A stretch of DNA of 64,000 nt from assembly GCF_043633585.1 (NCBI RefSeq), contig NZ_CP141832.1:2976001-3040000 (forward strand), read 5' to 3'. How positions within the stretch are numbered: position 1 is the stretch's first letter; each line of letters opens with the position of its first letter. Below the pieces are notes generated by a model. The model was not told the origin of the DNA, ran no database searches, and worked only from the letters and a program-made list of their open reading frames with translations. A program made the position numbers and the translations under genes. The DNA comes from Lacrimispora sinapis. Its GTDB lineage: Bacteria > Bacillota > Clostridia > Lachnospirales > Lachnospiraceae. Shown one piece after another: positions 40,096-49,794 of the stretch.

Positions 40096-42111
40096 TTGAA
40101 CGAGCTAAGTAAAGAAAAATCCCCTTATCTTCTGCAGCACGCTGCAAATCCGGTGAATTGGTTTCCCTGGAAACCCAAAGCCTTTGAGAAAGCAAAAGAA
40201 GAAGATAAACCAATTTTTTTAAGTATTGGGTATAGCACCTGCCACTGGTGCCATGTCATGGCCCATGAATCATTTGAAGATACTCAGGTGGCTGCCCTCC
40301 TTAACCGGGATTATATCTGCATCAAAGTGGACCGGGAGGAACGGCCGGATATCGACGCCGTTTACATGGCGGTCTGCCAGATGTTTACAGGCTCCGGGGG
40401 CTGGCCCCTTACGATTCTTATGACGCCGGATCAAAAGCCGTTTTGGGCCGGAACCTATCTGCCAAAAACAGAAACCTATGGAAGAATGGGCCTTATGGAG
40501 CTGCTGGAAGCCGTCCGTCAAATGTGGGAAAGCGACCGGAACGCACTTCTATCCAAGGGCGAACAGATTACCAGCTTATTAAACAAACCACAACCTGCAG
40601 GGAAGAAAACAGCCGATTTAAACAAAACCATCTTGTTACAGGCAGCCAGACAATTGAAAAGCAGCTATGACCCCAAGTGGGGCGGATTTGGGTCCGCTCC
40701 TAAATTTCCTACTCCCCACAATCTTCTGTTTCTTTTACAGGTTTTCCTGTTGGAGCAAGACGATTCTGCCCTGAAAATGGTCAAGCATACACTTACCCAA
40801 ATGTTCCGGGGCGGCATCTTCGACCATCTGGGCGGCGGTTTTTCCCGCTATTCCACCGATGAAAAATGGCTGGTGCCTCATTTTGAAAAAATGCTCTATG
40901 ACAACGCCTTGCTGGCCCTTGCCTATCTGGAAGCATACCATGTGACGGGTGAATCATTTTTTTCCAGAATTGCAGCACGTACCCTGGATTACGCCATAAA
41001 CGAGCTGCTTGATGAAAACGGCGGTTTTTATTGCGGACAGGATGCCGACAGTGAGGGAATCGAGGGAAAGTATTATGTATTTACCAGAAATGAAATTTAC
41101 GATGTTTTGGGAGAAGCCGATGGCCCCGTTTTCTGCCAGTATTTCGGAATAACGGAGCATGGGAATTTTGAAGGAAAGAATATTTTAAATTTACTGGACA
41201 ATCCCCGTTATGCCGAGACTGACCACCAGATAAAAGAGCTTGTTCAAAAACTCTACACCTATCGTTTCAACCGTACCCGGCTGCATAAGGACGATAAGGT
41301 GCTGACTTCCTGGAATGCCCTTATGATCGCTGCTTTGGCAAAAGCCGGCTGGCTCCTTGACCGCCCACAATATATCCAAACTGCCAGAAACGTACATTCC
41401 TTTATAAAAACAGCCCTGACCGATGAACAGGGAAATCTCATGCTTCGCTGGCGCGAGGGGGAAGCTGCAAATGACGGTCAGCTGGATGATTATGCATTTT
41501 ATGCCTATGCCATGCTGGAGCTATACAAAGCCACCTATGATACAGAATATTTACAGCAGGCCATCCGCACCGCAGAGCAGATGCTTTATAACTTTGAGGA
41601 TGCTGACCAAGGCGGCTTTTTCCTTTATTCCAAGAACAGCGAACAGTTAATTAACCGCCCGAAAGAAACCTATGACGGTGCCATTCCCTCCGGCAACTCA
41701 GTGGCAGCCGTAGTGCTGGAACAGCTTTCCAAACTGACAGGAGAACAAAAGTGGCAGCAATTAAGCCGCCGTCAGCTCCATTTCCTTACCAACGCCATAG
41801 AGGACTACCCGGCGGGACACAGTATGGCTTTGCTTGCCGTGTCACAGGCAGTTTATTCCTCCTCGGAGCTTATTTGTGTAACTGCCGGAAACAATATTCC
41901 TCGGGAACTGACTGCTTATTTGAGACGCACTCCTACCGTCAACTTGTCTGTCCTTGTCAAAACCAAAGAAAACCAGGAGGACTTGGAAAAAGCCGCTCCC
42001 TTTACAGCAAGCTACCCGGTTCCCGCAAACGGAACGGTCTATTACTTCTGTCAAAACGGAGCCTGTGCTTCACCGACCGACGATCTTTCCACCCTGCTCC
42101 ATCTATTTTGA
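40096..42111 (+). CDS. Thioredoxin-domain protein of the YyaL/spermatogenesis-associated 20 family
   Basis: A 671-residue cytoplasmic protein. The N-terminal ~165 residues are a thioredoxin-like domain (DUF255) with the CxxC motif CHWC in YSTCHWCHVMAHESFED. The rest is an alpha/alpha-toroid like those of six-hairpin glycosidases, with FDHLGGGFSRYSTDEKWLVPHFEKMLYDNA as the family hallmark. Its biochemical role is not established. The start is taken as TTG at 40096, seven bases after GGAGG. An upstream frame to 40048 has no ribosome site. Its stop overlaps the araR stop by nine bases in a tail-to-tail arrangement. Confidence 0.9.
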   Translation: MNELSKEKSPYLLQHAANPVNWFPWKPKAFEKAKEEDKPIFLSIGYSTCHWCHVMAHESFEDTQVAALLNRDYICIKVDREERPDIDAVYMAVCQMFTGSGGWPLTILMTPDQKPFWAGTYLPKTETYGRMGLMELLEAVRQMWESDRNALLSKGEQITSLLNKPQPAGKKTADLNKTILLQAARQLKSSYDPKWGGFGSAPKFPTPHNLLFLLQVFLLEQDDSALKMVKHTLTQMFRGGIFDHLGGGFSRYSTDEKWLVPHFEKMLYDNALLALAYLEAYHVTGESFFSRIAARTLDYAINELLDENGGFYCGQDADSEGIEGKYYVFTRNEIYDVLGEADGPVFCQYFGITEHGNFEGKNILNLLDNPRYAETDHQIKELVQKLYTYRFNRTRLHKDDKVLTSWNALMIAALAKAGWLLDRPQYIQTARNVHSFIKTALTDEQGNLMLRWREGEAANDGQLDDYAFYAYAMLELYKATYDTEYLQQAIRTAEQMLYNFEDADQGGFFLYSKNSEQLINRPKETYDGAIPSGNSVAAVVLEQLSKLTGEQKWQQLSRRQLHFLTNAIEDYPAGHSMALLAVSQAVYSSSELICVTAGNNIPRELTAYLRRTPTVNLSVLVKTKENQEDLEKAAPFTASYPVPANGTVYYFCQNGACASPTDDLSTLLHLF

Positions 42112-43203
42112 CCGGTTCACACAGGATTCCCGGATCACCAGCTCCGGCTTTAAAATCCGTTTAACCCGGCTTTCCTCATCAGGAATTCCGTTTATCTTTT
42201 CTAAAAGAAGTTCTGCTGCCATTGCCCCAAGCCGTTCCTGAGGGTGGGCAATGGTGGTCAGCTTCACCATTCCGTTTTCCGCAATAAAGGAATTGTCATA
42301 ACCTGTTACGGAAATATCCCCGGGCACAGACAGGCCGCTTTTTTCAAGGGTTTTTATGACCTCAAGGGCAATTTGGTCGTTGTAGCAGACGATTCCGTCG
42401 ATCTCCCTTCCCTCTTCCAGCAGATACTTTAAAATTTCCGACGGCTTGATGGTCCGGTCTTCCGTATGAAACCAGATGACCATATCCGGATCATAGGAAA
42501 ATCCGGACTCCTGCAAAGCCTTCACATAGCCCTTGTGGCGGTCTCTTCCCTGGATATCATCCGCCTTAAAAATGCCCAGAATATGCTTATGCCCAAGGTC
42601 AATCAAATACCGGGTGACCAGATATCCGCCCATACGGTCATCCATGAGAATATGAGGCTTCTGCTTCATCTGGGAATAGTAACCCTGGATAAATACATAG
42701 GGAATCTGGTAAAAATCCAGCTTATCATACAGCCCTTTGTGACCACACATGATCTCGCTTTTGCTCGGCTCAATGATCAGACCGTCAATCCCCTTTTCCA
42801 ACATCTCTTCCAGGCATTTGCTTTCCTTTCGCCTGCTGTTCCCGGTGTTTTTAAGAATAATGCTGTATCCGCCTCCCGTAAGCACGCGGTCGATTCCCTG
42901 AATCAGTCTGGGAAATATATAATCAGATAAATAAGTGGTAATGACCGCTACATTGCCCGTTCCTTTTTTCCCACCTGCTTTTCTGGAAACAAAGGTCCCT
43001 CTTCCATGCTCTGCCTCAATAAATCCTTCCTGTTCCAGAATGGAAAGTGCCTTTCTGACCGTATGGCGGCTGACGTGACAGGAGGCGGACAACTCATTTT
43101 CCGATGGCAGACGGTCTCCGGGCTTTCTTTTTCCTGAAATAATCTCTTGCTTCAGTTCTTCCATTAACACATAATATTTTGTTTTTCCGCTGTCCTCTGC
43201 CAT
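42103..43203 (-). CDS. araR: AraR-type arabinose repressor (GntR DNA-binding, LacI sensor domain)
   Basis: Transcription factor of 366 residues. The N-terminal winged helix is of the GntR family (KYYVLMEELKQEIISGKRKPGDRLPSENELSASCHVSRHTVRKAL), followed by a LacI/periplasmic-binding sugar domain (from about 85: NVAVITTYLSDYIFPRLIQGI). This fusion is the AraR type that represses arabinose genes and lets go when L-arabinose binds. It is the last gene of the arabinose operon, 10 bases after araD, so it is probably self-regulated. The start is ATG at 43203 with AAGGAG upstream. Confidence 0.92.
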   Translation of the reverse strand: MAEDSGKTKYYVLMEELKQEIISGKRKPGDRLPSENELSASCHVSRHTVRKALSILEQEGFIEAEHGRGTFVSRKAGGKKGTGNVAVITTYLSDYIFPRLIQGIDRVLTGGGYSIILKNTGNSRRKESKCLEEMLEKGIDGLIIEPSKSEIMCGHKGLYDKLDFYQIPYVFIQGYYSQMKQKPHILMDDRMGGYLVTRYLIDLGHKHILGIFKADDIQGRDRHKGYVKALQESGFSYDPDMVIWFHTEDRTIKPSEILKYLLEEGREIDGIVCYNDQIALEVIKTLEKSGLSVPGDISVTGYDNSFIAENGMVKLTTIAHPQERLGAMAAELLLEKINGIPDEESRVKRILKPELVIRESCVNRSK

Positions 43204-43213
43204 ATGAAACTCC

Positions 43214-43909
43214 TTATGATTGGTTCTGTCCGTAGTATGCATTCGGACCATGCTTACGCAGGAAATGCTTATCCTGCATGCTTTGAGGTGCCGGAACCAC
43301 CGATGGATTGAGAATTTCTGTCATCAGATTCATTTTCGCAATTTCTTCCAGCACAACCGCATTATGGACCGCATTGGCCGCATCCGTTCCCCAGGTAAAC
43401 GGACCATGGTTTTTGCAAAGAACCGCAGGAACATACATGGGATTTCTTCCTTTCAGGGTCTCAATGATCACTTTTCCCGTGTTCTTCTCATAGCCTTCCC
43501 TGATTTCCTCCTCCGTTAAATTTCTGGCACAGGGAATCTCCCCATAAAAATAATCGGCATGAGTGGTGCCATAGCAGGGCAGGGCTCTTCCTGCCTGCGC
43601 CCAGGAGGTAGCCATAGGGGAATGGGTATGAACGATTCCGCCCACCCCTTCAAATGCCTTATAGAGTTCCAGATGAGTGGCTGTATCGGAGGAAGGATTT
43701 AACTCTCCTTCCACCTTATTTCCCTGAAGGTCCATCACCACCATATCCTCCGGCTTAAGCTTATCATAATCCACTCCGCTGGGCTTAATCACAAAAAGAC
43801 CCTTTTCCCGGTCGATTCCGCTGACATTTCCCCATGTATAGGTGATAAGCTCTCTTCGGGGCAGTTCCATATTTGCTTCATATACCGCTTTTTTCAGTTC
43901 TTTCAGCAT
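43214..43909 (-). CDS. araD: L-ribulose-5-phosphate 4-epimerase
   Basis: Turns L-ribulose 5-phosphate into D-xylulose 5-phosphate. It is a 231-residue class II aldolase-fold zinc enzyme with SGVDYDKLKPEDMVV, the zinc ligands in VHTHSPMATSWAQ and a later His in CKNHGPFTWG. Length equals that of E. coli AraD (231). It lies 25 bases after the sugar kinase gene. Confidence 0.97.
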   Translation of the reverse strand: MLKELKKAVYEANMELPRRELITYTWGNVSGIDREKGLFVIKPSGVDYDKLKPEDMVVMDLQGNKVEGELNPSSDTATHLELYKAFEGVGGIVHTHSPMATSWAQAGRALPCYGTTHADYFYGEIPCARNLTEEEIREGYEKNTGKVIIETLKGRNPMYVPAVLCKNHGPFTWGTDAANAVHNAVVLEEIAKMNLMTEILNPSVVPAPQSMQDKHFLRKHGPNAYYGQNQS

Positions 43910-43934
43910 TTTTTCCGCCTTTCTGCTCCTGTAT

Positions 43935-45533
43935 TTATTTTAAGCTGTCTACTGCTGCACGTTCTATGGAAAGACCATTTTTATATCGTTCCATAAAAAT
44001 TTCAAAACCTGTTTCGTCCTCTGGGTCCGGTTCAACAAGGGTTCCGGTTTCCCCGGCAAACACCTTTTTGGCCAGATAGTGATCCAGGGTTTCCCCTTCT
44101 TCTCTCCTTATCATGTAGGAAGCTAAAAGTGCAGCCCCCCAGGCACCGCCTTCTCCAGCTGTCTCCATGACAGCAACCGGAACCTTCATAGCAGCCGCCA
44201 TAATCTTCTGGCCCGCCTCCTTTGTTTTAAAGAGGCCGCCATGCCCCAAAAGCACATCCAGCTTTACGCCTTCTTCATAAAGGATGTCCATTCCCATCTT
44301 TAAAGCCCCCAAAGCCGTATAAAGATGAACCCTCATAAAGTTGGCCAGATTAAAACGGCTTTTAGGAGTCCTTACGAACAAGGGCCTGCCTTCTTCAAAA
44401 TGGGTCAGATGTTCTCCCGATAAATACCCATAGGATAAAAGATTTCCTCCATCCTTATCTCCCTCCAGCGCTTTCTGGTACAGCGTGGAAAACAGGGTGT
44501 TTTTATCCGTTTCCATTCCCATGGTCCGGGCAAACTCTTCAAAGAGAGAGACCCAGGCATTTAGATCCGAGGTACAGTTGTTGCAGTGGACCATGGCCAC
44601 CGGGTCTCCGGCGGGAGTCGTAACCAGATCAATCTCCTGATGGACGTTTGACAATTCCTTTTCCAGAACAACCATCGCAAATACACTGGTTCCCGCAGAA
44701 ACATTGCCGGTTCTTTTTGCCACGCTGTTGGTCGCCATCATACCGGTCCCTGCGTCTCCCTCAGGCGGACAGAAGGGGATTCCTGCCTTTAAATTTCCGC
44801 TGGCATCCAGAAGTTTAGCCCCTTCCTCCGTCAGAACTCCTGCTGCCTCCCCTGCGGTTAAAACCTTTGGCATAATGTCTCTCAACTTCCAGGGAAAGGC
44901 TTCTCCTGCAACCAGTTCATCAAACTGTTCCATCATGCGCCCGTGAAACTCTTTTGTATTGCTGTCAATGGGAAACATTCCCGCACAGTCTCCGATTCCC
45001 AGCACCCGTTGCCCAGTCAGCTTCCAGTGAACGTAGCCTTCCAAAGTTATGAGATAATCAATCTCCCGAACATGCTCCTCCTTATTGAGGATTGCCTGAT
45101 ACAGGTGGGCAATGCTCCATCTTTGAGGAATATGATAAGAAAACAATTGGGTCAGCTTCCCTGCTGCCTCCTCTGTCATGGTATTTCTCCACGTACGGAA
45201 AGGAACCAGGATTTCTCCATTCTTATCAAATGCCATATAGCCATGCATCATCGCGGAGAAGCCGATGGCTCCGATGGTAGTCAGCGTTTCCCCATATTGA
45301 TTGTAAACGTCCTGTGCCATCTTTTTGTAGCTGTCCTGGACTCCTTTCCAGATATCAGCGATGGAATAGGTCCATATTCCATTTTCATACCGGTTTTCCC
45401 AATCATGGCTGCCGGAGGCGATGGGGTCGTGATTTTCATTGATTAATACTGCTTTGATTCTGGTGGAACCAAGTTCCATTCCCAGAGCGGTCCTGCCTTC
45501 CCGAATCGCCGCTGCAATTTCTTTTTCCTTCAT
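43935..45533 (-). CDS. araB: FGGY-family carbohydrate kinase, probable L-ribulokinase
   Basis: A cytoplasmic sugar kinase of 532 residues with the ASKHA phosphate motif GMELGSTRIKAVLI, GFSAMMHGYMAFD and the ATP-binding GTSVFAMVV and GEGGAWGAALLASY segments. It does not read like classic E. coli AraB and is closer to clostridial FGGY proteins often labelled xylulokinase or ATPase. Position between araA and araD, and the lack of another kinase, support L-ribulokinase. An AAGGAGGGG site precedes the ATG. Confidence 0.86.
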   Translation of the reverse strand: MKEKEIAAAIREGRTALGMELGSTRIKAVLINENHDPIASGSHDWENRYENGIWTYSIADIWKGVQDSYKKMAQDVYNQYGETLTTIGAIGFSAMMHGYMAFDKNGEILVPFRTWRNTMTEEAAGKLTQLFSYHIPQRWSIAHLYQAILNKEEHVREIDYLITLEGYVHWKLTGQRVLGIGDCAGMFPIDSNTKEFHGRMMEQFDELVAGEAFPWKLRDIMPKVLTAGEAAGVLTEEGAKLLDASGNLKAGIPFCPPEGDAGTGMMATNSVAKRTGNVSAGTSVFAMVVLEKELSNVHQEIDLVTTPAGDPVAMVHCNNCTSDLNAWVSLFEEFARTMGMETDKNTLFSTLYQKALEGDKDGGNLLSYGYLSGEHLTHFEEGRPLFVRTPKSRFNLANFMRVHLYTALGALKMGMDILYEEGVKLDVLLGHGGLFKTKEAGQKIMAAAMKVPVAVMETAGEGGAWGAALLASYMIRREEGETLDHYLAKKVFAGETGTLVEPDPEDETGFEIFMERYKNGLSIERAAVDSLK

Positions 45534-45593
45534 TTGAAACCCCTCCTTAAAATAGGCCCGCCTCTTTTAAAAGGGGCGGGCCCCGCAAAGTAT

Positions 45594-47087
45594 TTACCGG
45601 AATACCACTGAATTCCACCTTAATTCATTTTTTAAATCCCGGATATTTGTTTTTTCATCAATGTAAACGGCTTCAATTCCCATGGATTCCGCCCAGTCGC
45701 CCATCTGCTCGGCGGTTAAATCATAGGAAAACGCCGTATGGTGAGCGCCTCCCGCCAATATCCAGCTTTCCGCTCCGGTTGTTAAATTGGGTTCCGGAGT
45801 CCAGAATGCGGTGGCTACGGGAAGCTTTGGCATTGGTTTTTCCGTCTTTTTGCAGTTTACCGTATTGATGATCAGGCGGAACCTGTTGCCAAGATCAATG
45901 AGAGAGGTGGCAATCCCTTTTCCTTCCTTTGCGGTAAACACCAGCCGGGCCGGATCTTGTCTGTTCCCCATAGACAGCGGGTTCACTTTAATGCCGATCT
46001 TACCATCTGCAATGCTGGGGCATACCTCCAGCATATGAGACTGAAGAATCCCTTCTTTTCCGGGAACCAGATTGTAGGTATAGTCCTCCAGAAAAGACGT
46101 GCCCTTTGCATCCGTTATGCCCTCTGTCATGAGCTTCATAAGCCGGACCATGGCTGCTGTCTTCCAGTCTCCTTCTCCTCCAAATCCATATCCCTTCTCC
46201 ATGAGACGCTGGATGGCTAGTCCCGGAAGCTGTTTTAAGGAACCCAGATCTCCGAAATGGGTCACAATTGCCTGATAATCCTTATCCACCAAAAAACGTT
46301 CAAACCCCAGCTCGATCTGGGCCTGAACGGCCACGTGGGCCTTAAATTCCTCCGGATCTCTCCCTTCGGTCAAAATTTCATATCTGCTGTAATACTCCTC
46401 CACCAAAGCCGATACATCGCCTGCTGCCACGTCGTTTACATACTCTGCGATCTCATTCACCGGATAAGCATCAATCTCCCAGCCGAATTTCATCTGGGCT
46501 TCCACCTTATCGCCTTCGGTCACCGCAACATTTCTCATATTGTCGGCAACACGGAGCACACGGATATGACTGCTTTCCATGATTCCAACTGCAGTACGCA
46601 TCCAGTCCCCGATCCGTCTATGGACATTCTCATCATCCCAGAAGCCTGCAATGACCTTTCTCACGATCCCCATTCTGGTCACCATATGGCCGAATTCCCG
46701 GTCCCCGTGGGCCGACTGGTTCTCATTCATGAAATCCATATCTATGGAATCATAAGGAATCTCCCGGTTAAACTGGGTGTGCAGATGAAGGAGAGGCTTT
46801 CTGTACTCCTGAAGTCCCAGAATCCATGATTTTGCCGGGGAAAAGGTGTGCATCCAGGTAATGACCCCTGCACAGGTTTCCTCGGCATTGGCCTGCTGAA
46901 ATAGGGCACGTATGGAAGTGTTGTCAATAAGTACAGGCTTTAATACCACCGGAAACGGAAGTATCCCGCAGGAATTAAGCCGTTCCGTAATAATTGCCGA
47001 ATGTTCCGCCACATTTCTTAAACATTCTTCTCCATAAAGGTCCTGAGAGCCTGTTGCAAACCAGAATTGATACTGTTTTTTTACCAT
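45594..47087 (-). CDS. araA: L-arabinose isomerase
   Basis: Interconverts L-arabinose and L-ribulose with manganese. It is 497 residues from ATG at 47087 (AGAAGGG upstream), against 500 in E. coli. Signatures include FATGSQDLYGEECL, WMHTFSPAKSWI, the metal-site region GGEGDWKTAAMVRLMK and the C-terminal GGAHHTAFS. A longer frame from 47129 would overlap the previous gene. The gap to the upstream gene is 19 bases. Confidence 0.97.
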   Translation of the reverse strand: MVKKQYQFWFATGSQDLYGEECLRNVAEHSAIITERLNSCGILPFPVVLKPVLIDNTSIRALFQQANAEETCAGVITWMHTFSPAKSWILGLQEYRKPLLHLHTQFNREIPYDSIDMDFMNENQSAHGDREFGHMVTRMGIVRKVIAGFWDDENVHRRIGDWMRTAVGIMESSHIRVLRVADNMRNVAVTEGDKVEAQMKFGWEIDAYPVNEIAEYVNDVAAGDVSALVEEYYSRYEILTEGRDPEEFKAHVAVQAQIELGFERFLVDKDYQAIVTHFGDLGSLKQLPGLAIQRLMEKGYGFGGEGDWKTAAMVRLMKLMTEGITDAKGTSFLEDYTYNLVPGKEGILQSHMLEVCPSIADGKIGIKVNPLSMGNRQDPARLVFTAKEGKGIATSLIDLGNRFRLIINTVNCKKTEKPMPKLPVATAFWTPEPNLTTGAESWILAGGAHHTAFSYDLTAEQMGDWAESMGIEAVYIDEKTNIRDLKNELRWNSVVFR

Positions 47088-47106
47088 TTTTTTATCCCTT
47101 CTATTT

Positions 47107-48624
47107 TTATTTTCCAAGACGAATGACATTCCAGGAGGCTTTGTGCAGAGTACTTGTCATGATTCCTCCGTCGATGGCAGACTGGCTGGTCTGTTTTGGA
47201 GCCACCTTCTGGCTGAAAGGTCCGTTCTCCGCTTTTAAGTCATCCGATTCCAGTACAATATGCTCTAACACACGGTATCCTTCAAAGCTTCTTACATCGA
47301 CCGTCATTTCCACATCTTCCGTAAGGCTCCGGTTTACTGCAAAAACAGTTAATTCGTTCTTTTCTTCATGATATACAGGTACCGCTTCCACTGCTGTTAC
47401 ATCCTCATGGGTGGCGGTATCAAACTTGGGCGTGCTGATAACTGGTAATAAAGCGGTGCCGCGGCCATATTTCGATGCATGCATAAACGGATAGAAAATT
47501 GTCTGCTTCCAGGCAGCTCCTCCCCCGGCTTCCGTCATGATCGGTGCAATCACATTCACAAGCTGTGCAAGGCATGCGATTTTCACACGGTCCGCATGTT
47601 TTAATATTGTGATTAACATAAGCCCCACTAAGAGAGCGTCTTCAAAGTTATAGATATCCTCCAACATTGGCGGTGCTGCCTGCCATGGATGGTTTTCTGT
47701 AATATCATTATCCGCCGCATTGGAATGATACCACACGTTCCATTCATCAAAGCTGATTTTGATATCCTTTTTGCCCCTCTTTTTCGCTTTTACAAAATCA
47801 CAGGTAGCTGTAACTGTACGGATAAACTGATCCATATCATCGGAACAGGCAAGAAAATCTGCGGAATCATTTTTCTGGTTGCCATAGTACTGATGCATGG
47901 AAACGTAATCCACATAATCATAGGTGTGTTCCAGGGTGACTGCTTCCCAGTCAGGGAATGTAGGCATGGTCAAAGAAGAGCTTCCGCAGGATACCAGTTC
48001 AATGGAGGGATCAATAATCTTCATGGCTCTTGCTGTTTCTTCTGCCAAGCGTCCATACTCCTCCATGGTCTTATGGCCCAGCTGCCACGGACCATCCATT
48101 TCATTTCCCAGACACCAGGTCTTGATGTTGTGGGGTTCCTTATATCCATGACGAATCCTCAAGTCACTGTATTTGGTATTTCCCGGATGGTTGCAGTACT
48201 CCAATAAATTGCATGCATCTGCAATGCCTCTGGTTCCCAGATTCACCGCCATCATCACATGGGACCCCACATCCCTGGTCCATTTGGTGAATTCATTCAA
48301 TCCCACCTTATTTTCCTCAATGCTTTTCCATGCAAGTTCCAAACGTCTGGGGCGCTCAGAGACAGGACCAACACTGTCTTCCCAGTAAAAGCCTGAAACA
48401 AAGTTGCCGCCCGGATACCGGATAATGGGAACATTCAATTCCCGGATCAGATCCTTTACATCGGCACGAAAACCATTTTCGTCAGCAGTCGGGTGTTCCG
48501 GAGCGTATATTCCGTCGTATACGGCACGGCCAAGATGCTCGATAAAAGAACCGTAGATCCTCTCATCGATTTCTGCAATGCAAAATTCCTTATCTATTAC
48601 CATTTTCACTTTGCTGTATGCCAT
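47107..48624 (-). CDS. abfA: Alpha-L-arabinofuranosidase, glycoside hydrolase family 51
   Basis: Removes L-arabinofuranose from arabinan or arabinoxylan oligosaccharides. The 505-residue protein lacks a signal peptide, so it works inside the cell on imported oligomers. The barrel shows the acid/base Glu near 174 (TWCLGNEMDGPW) and the nucleophile Glu near 293 (ISFDEWNVWY), both intact, plus FVSGFYWEDSVGP near the start. The start is ATG at 48624. An ATG four codons earlier lies too close to the AAAGGA site. It precedes araA in one operon. Confidence 0.95.
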   Translation of the reverse strand: MAYSKVKMVIDKEFCIAEIDERIYGSFIEHLGRAVYDGIYAPEHPTADENGFRADVKDLIRELNVPIIRYPGGNFVSGFYWEDSVGPVSERPRRLELAWKSIEENKVGLNEFTKWTRDVGSHVMMAVNLGTRGIADACNLLEYCNHPGNTKYSDLRIRHGYKEPHNIKTWCLGNEMDGPWQLGHKTMEEYGRLAEETARAMKIIDPSIELVSCGSSSLTMPTFPDWEAVTLEHTYDYVDYVSMHQYYGNQKNDSADFLACSDDMDQFIRTVTATCDFVKAKKRGKKDIKISFDEWNVWYHSNAADNDITENHPWQAAPPMLEDIYNFEDALLVGLMLITILKHADRVKIACLAQLVNVIAPIMTEAGGGAAWKQTIFYPFMHASKYGRGTALLPVISTPKFDTATHEDVTAVEAVPVYHEEKNELTVFAVNRSLTEDVEMTVDVRSFEGYRVLEHIVLESDDLKAENGPFSQKVAPKQTSQSAIDGGIMTSTLHKASWNVIRLGK

Positions 48625-48660
48625 TTGATATCCCATCCTTTCTGAATTTGTTTCAGTTAC

Positions 48661-49314
48661 TTATTCACCAAATGCTTTGCGGTAATCTTCCTGGAACTTT
48701 ACAATTCCCTGATCGGTCAAAGGATGCTTTGTCATCTGCTCCAGCACCTTATATGGTACGGTTGCAATGTCCGCTCCGTACTTTGCACAGTCAATCACGT
48801 GGACGGGATTGCGGATACTGGCCGCAATGATCTCAGTCTCAATATCATGAAGGGAAAATATCTCCATAATATCCTGGATTAATTCAATTCCCGGCATGGA
48901 AATATCATCAAGCCTGCCTAAAAACGGGGAAACATAAGAAGCGCCGGCCCTGGCTGCCAGCAACGCCTGGGCTGCTGAAAATACCAGGGTTACATTGGTT
49001 TTAATTCCTTCCTTTGTCAGAACCTTTACTGCTTTCAGCCCCTCTGCGGTCATTGGGATCTTAACCACCATGTTGGGATGAATCCCGGCGATCTGGCGCC
49101 CTTCTTCCATCATTCCTTCGGCATCTGCTGTTGTGGCTTTTACCTCTCCGCTGACCGGACCGTCTACAATGGAAGTTATCTCTTCAATCACCTGCTTAAA
49201 ATCCCTTCCCTCCTTTGCGATCAACGAAGGGTTGGTGGTCACACCGCAGATAATTCCCATGTCATTGGCCTTTCTGATTTCCTCAATGTTTGCCGTGTCT
49301 ACAAAAAACCTCAT
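48661..49314 (-). CDS. fsa: Transaldolase/fructose-6-phosphate aldolase-like protein
   Basis: A 217-residue class I aldolase. The Schiff-base lysine is K85 in MVVKIPMT, the same number as in E. coli FsaA, with CGVTTNPSLIAKEG near the start and ASYVSPFLGRLDD later. Small enzymes of this type act as transaldolases or fructose-6-phosphate aldolases; sequence alone does not decide. As first gene of the arabinose operon it would process pentose-phosphate-pathway sugars made from xylulose 5-phosphate, which argues for transaldolase. Confidence 0.92.
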   Translation of the reverse strand: MRFFVDTANIEEIRKANDMGIICGVTTNPSLIAKEGRDFKQVIEEITSIVDGPVSGEVKATTADAEGMMEEGRQIAGIHPNMVVKIPMTAEGLKAVKVLTKEGIKTNVTLVFSAAQALLAARAGASYVSPFLGRLDDISMPGIELIQDIMEIFSLHDIETEIIAASIRNPVHVIDCAKYGADIATVPYKVLEQMTKHPLTDQGIVKFQEDYRKAFGE

Positions 49315-49376
49315 ACATTTCTACCTCCTGCTTTCTCCATAAGAATGAGAGCCTCATCCTCTTACTATCAATGTAT

Positions 49377-49402
49377 AACTTGTACGCACCATTGCACAAG
49401 TT
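49377..49402 (-). promoter_or_regulatory. Candidate AraR operator before the arabinose operon
   Basis: Inverted repeat AACTTGT-12-ACAAGTT, 63 bases upstream of the first gene. The half-site ACTTGTACG (49378-49386) is close to the Bacillus AraR half-site ATTTGTACG. A possible weak promoter (TTGTGC-16-TATACA on the minus strand) overlaps it, so binding would block transcription. The link to AraR is inferred. Confidence 0.5.
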
Positions 49403-49794
49403 GTTTTTTTGTTTCACAAATTGGGTTTGACAAAAAACGGACAAAAACAGAGGCTTGGCTCCATTCTATCACTCTATAGAATTATATTTTTGATTTGTTG
49501 AGACATGCATATTTTTATGATTTAAAAAATACAAGAGAAAAATTTAGGTCAGGGCTATGATTAAAACTACTGAAAAAACTTCACCTTGCTTTGAAATAAT
49601 AAAACGCCAGCTTTTACCATATTTATCCAATTATGATGTTTCCTACAGGTATTAAGCACAAAAAATGATAAATCATCACTTAATTTCTATATTTTTTTAA
49701 TGATTTTCTATATAAACAAGACATTTTGCATAATTTTATTTATTTGATTGGTAAATGTTTGTTGACACTTTTTCATCAATATGGGGTATATTAT

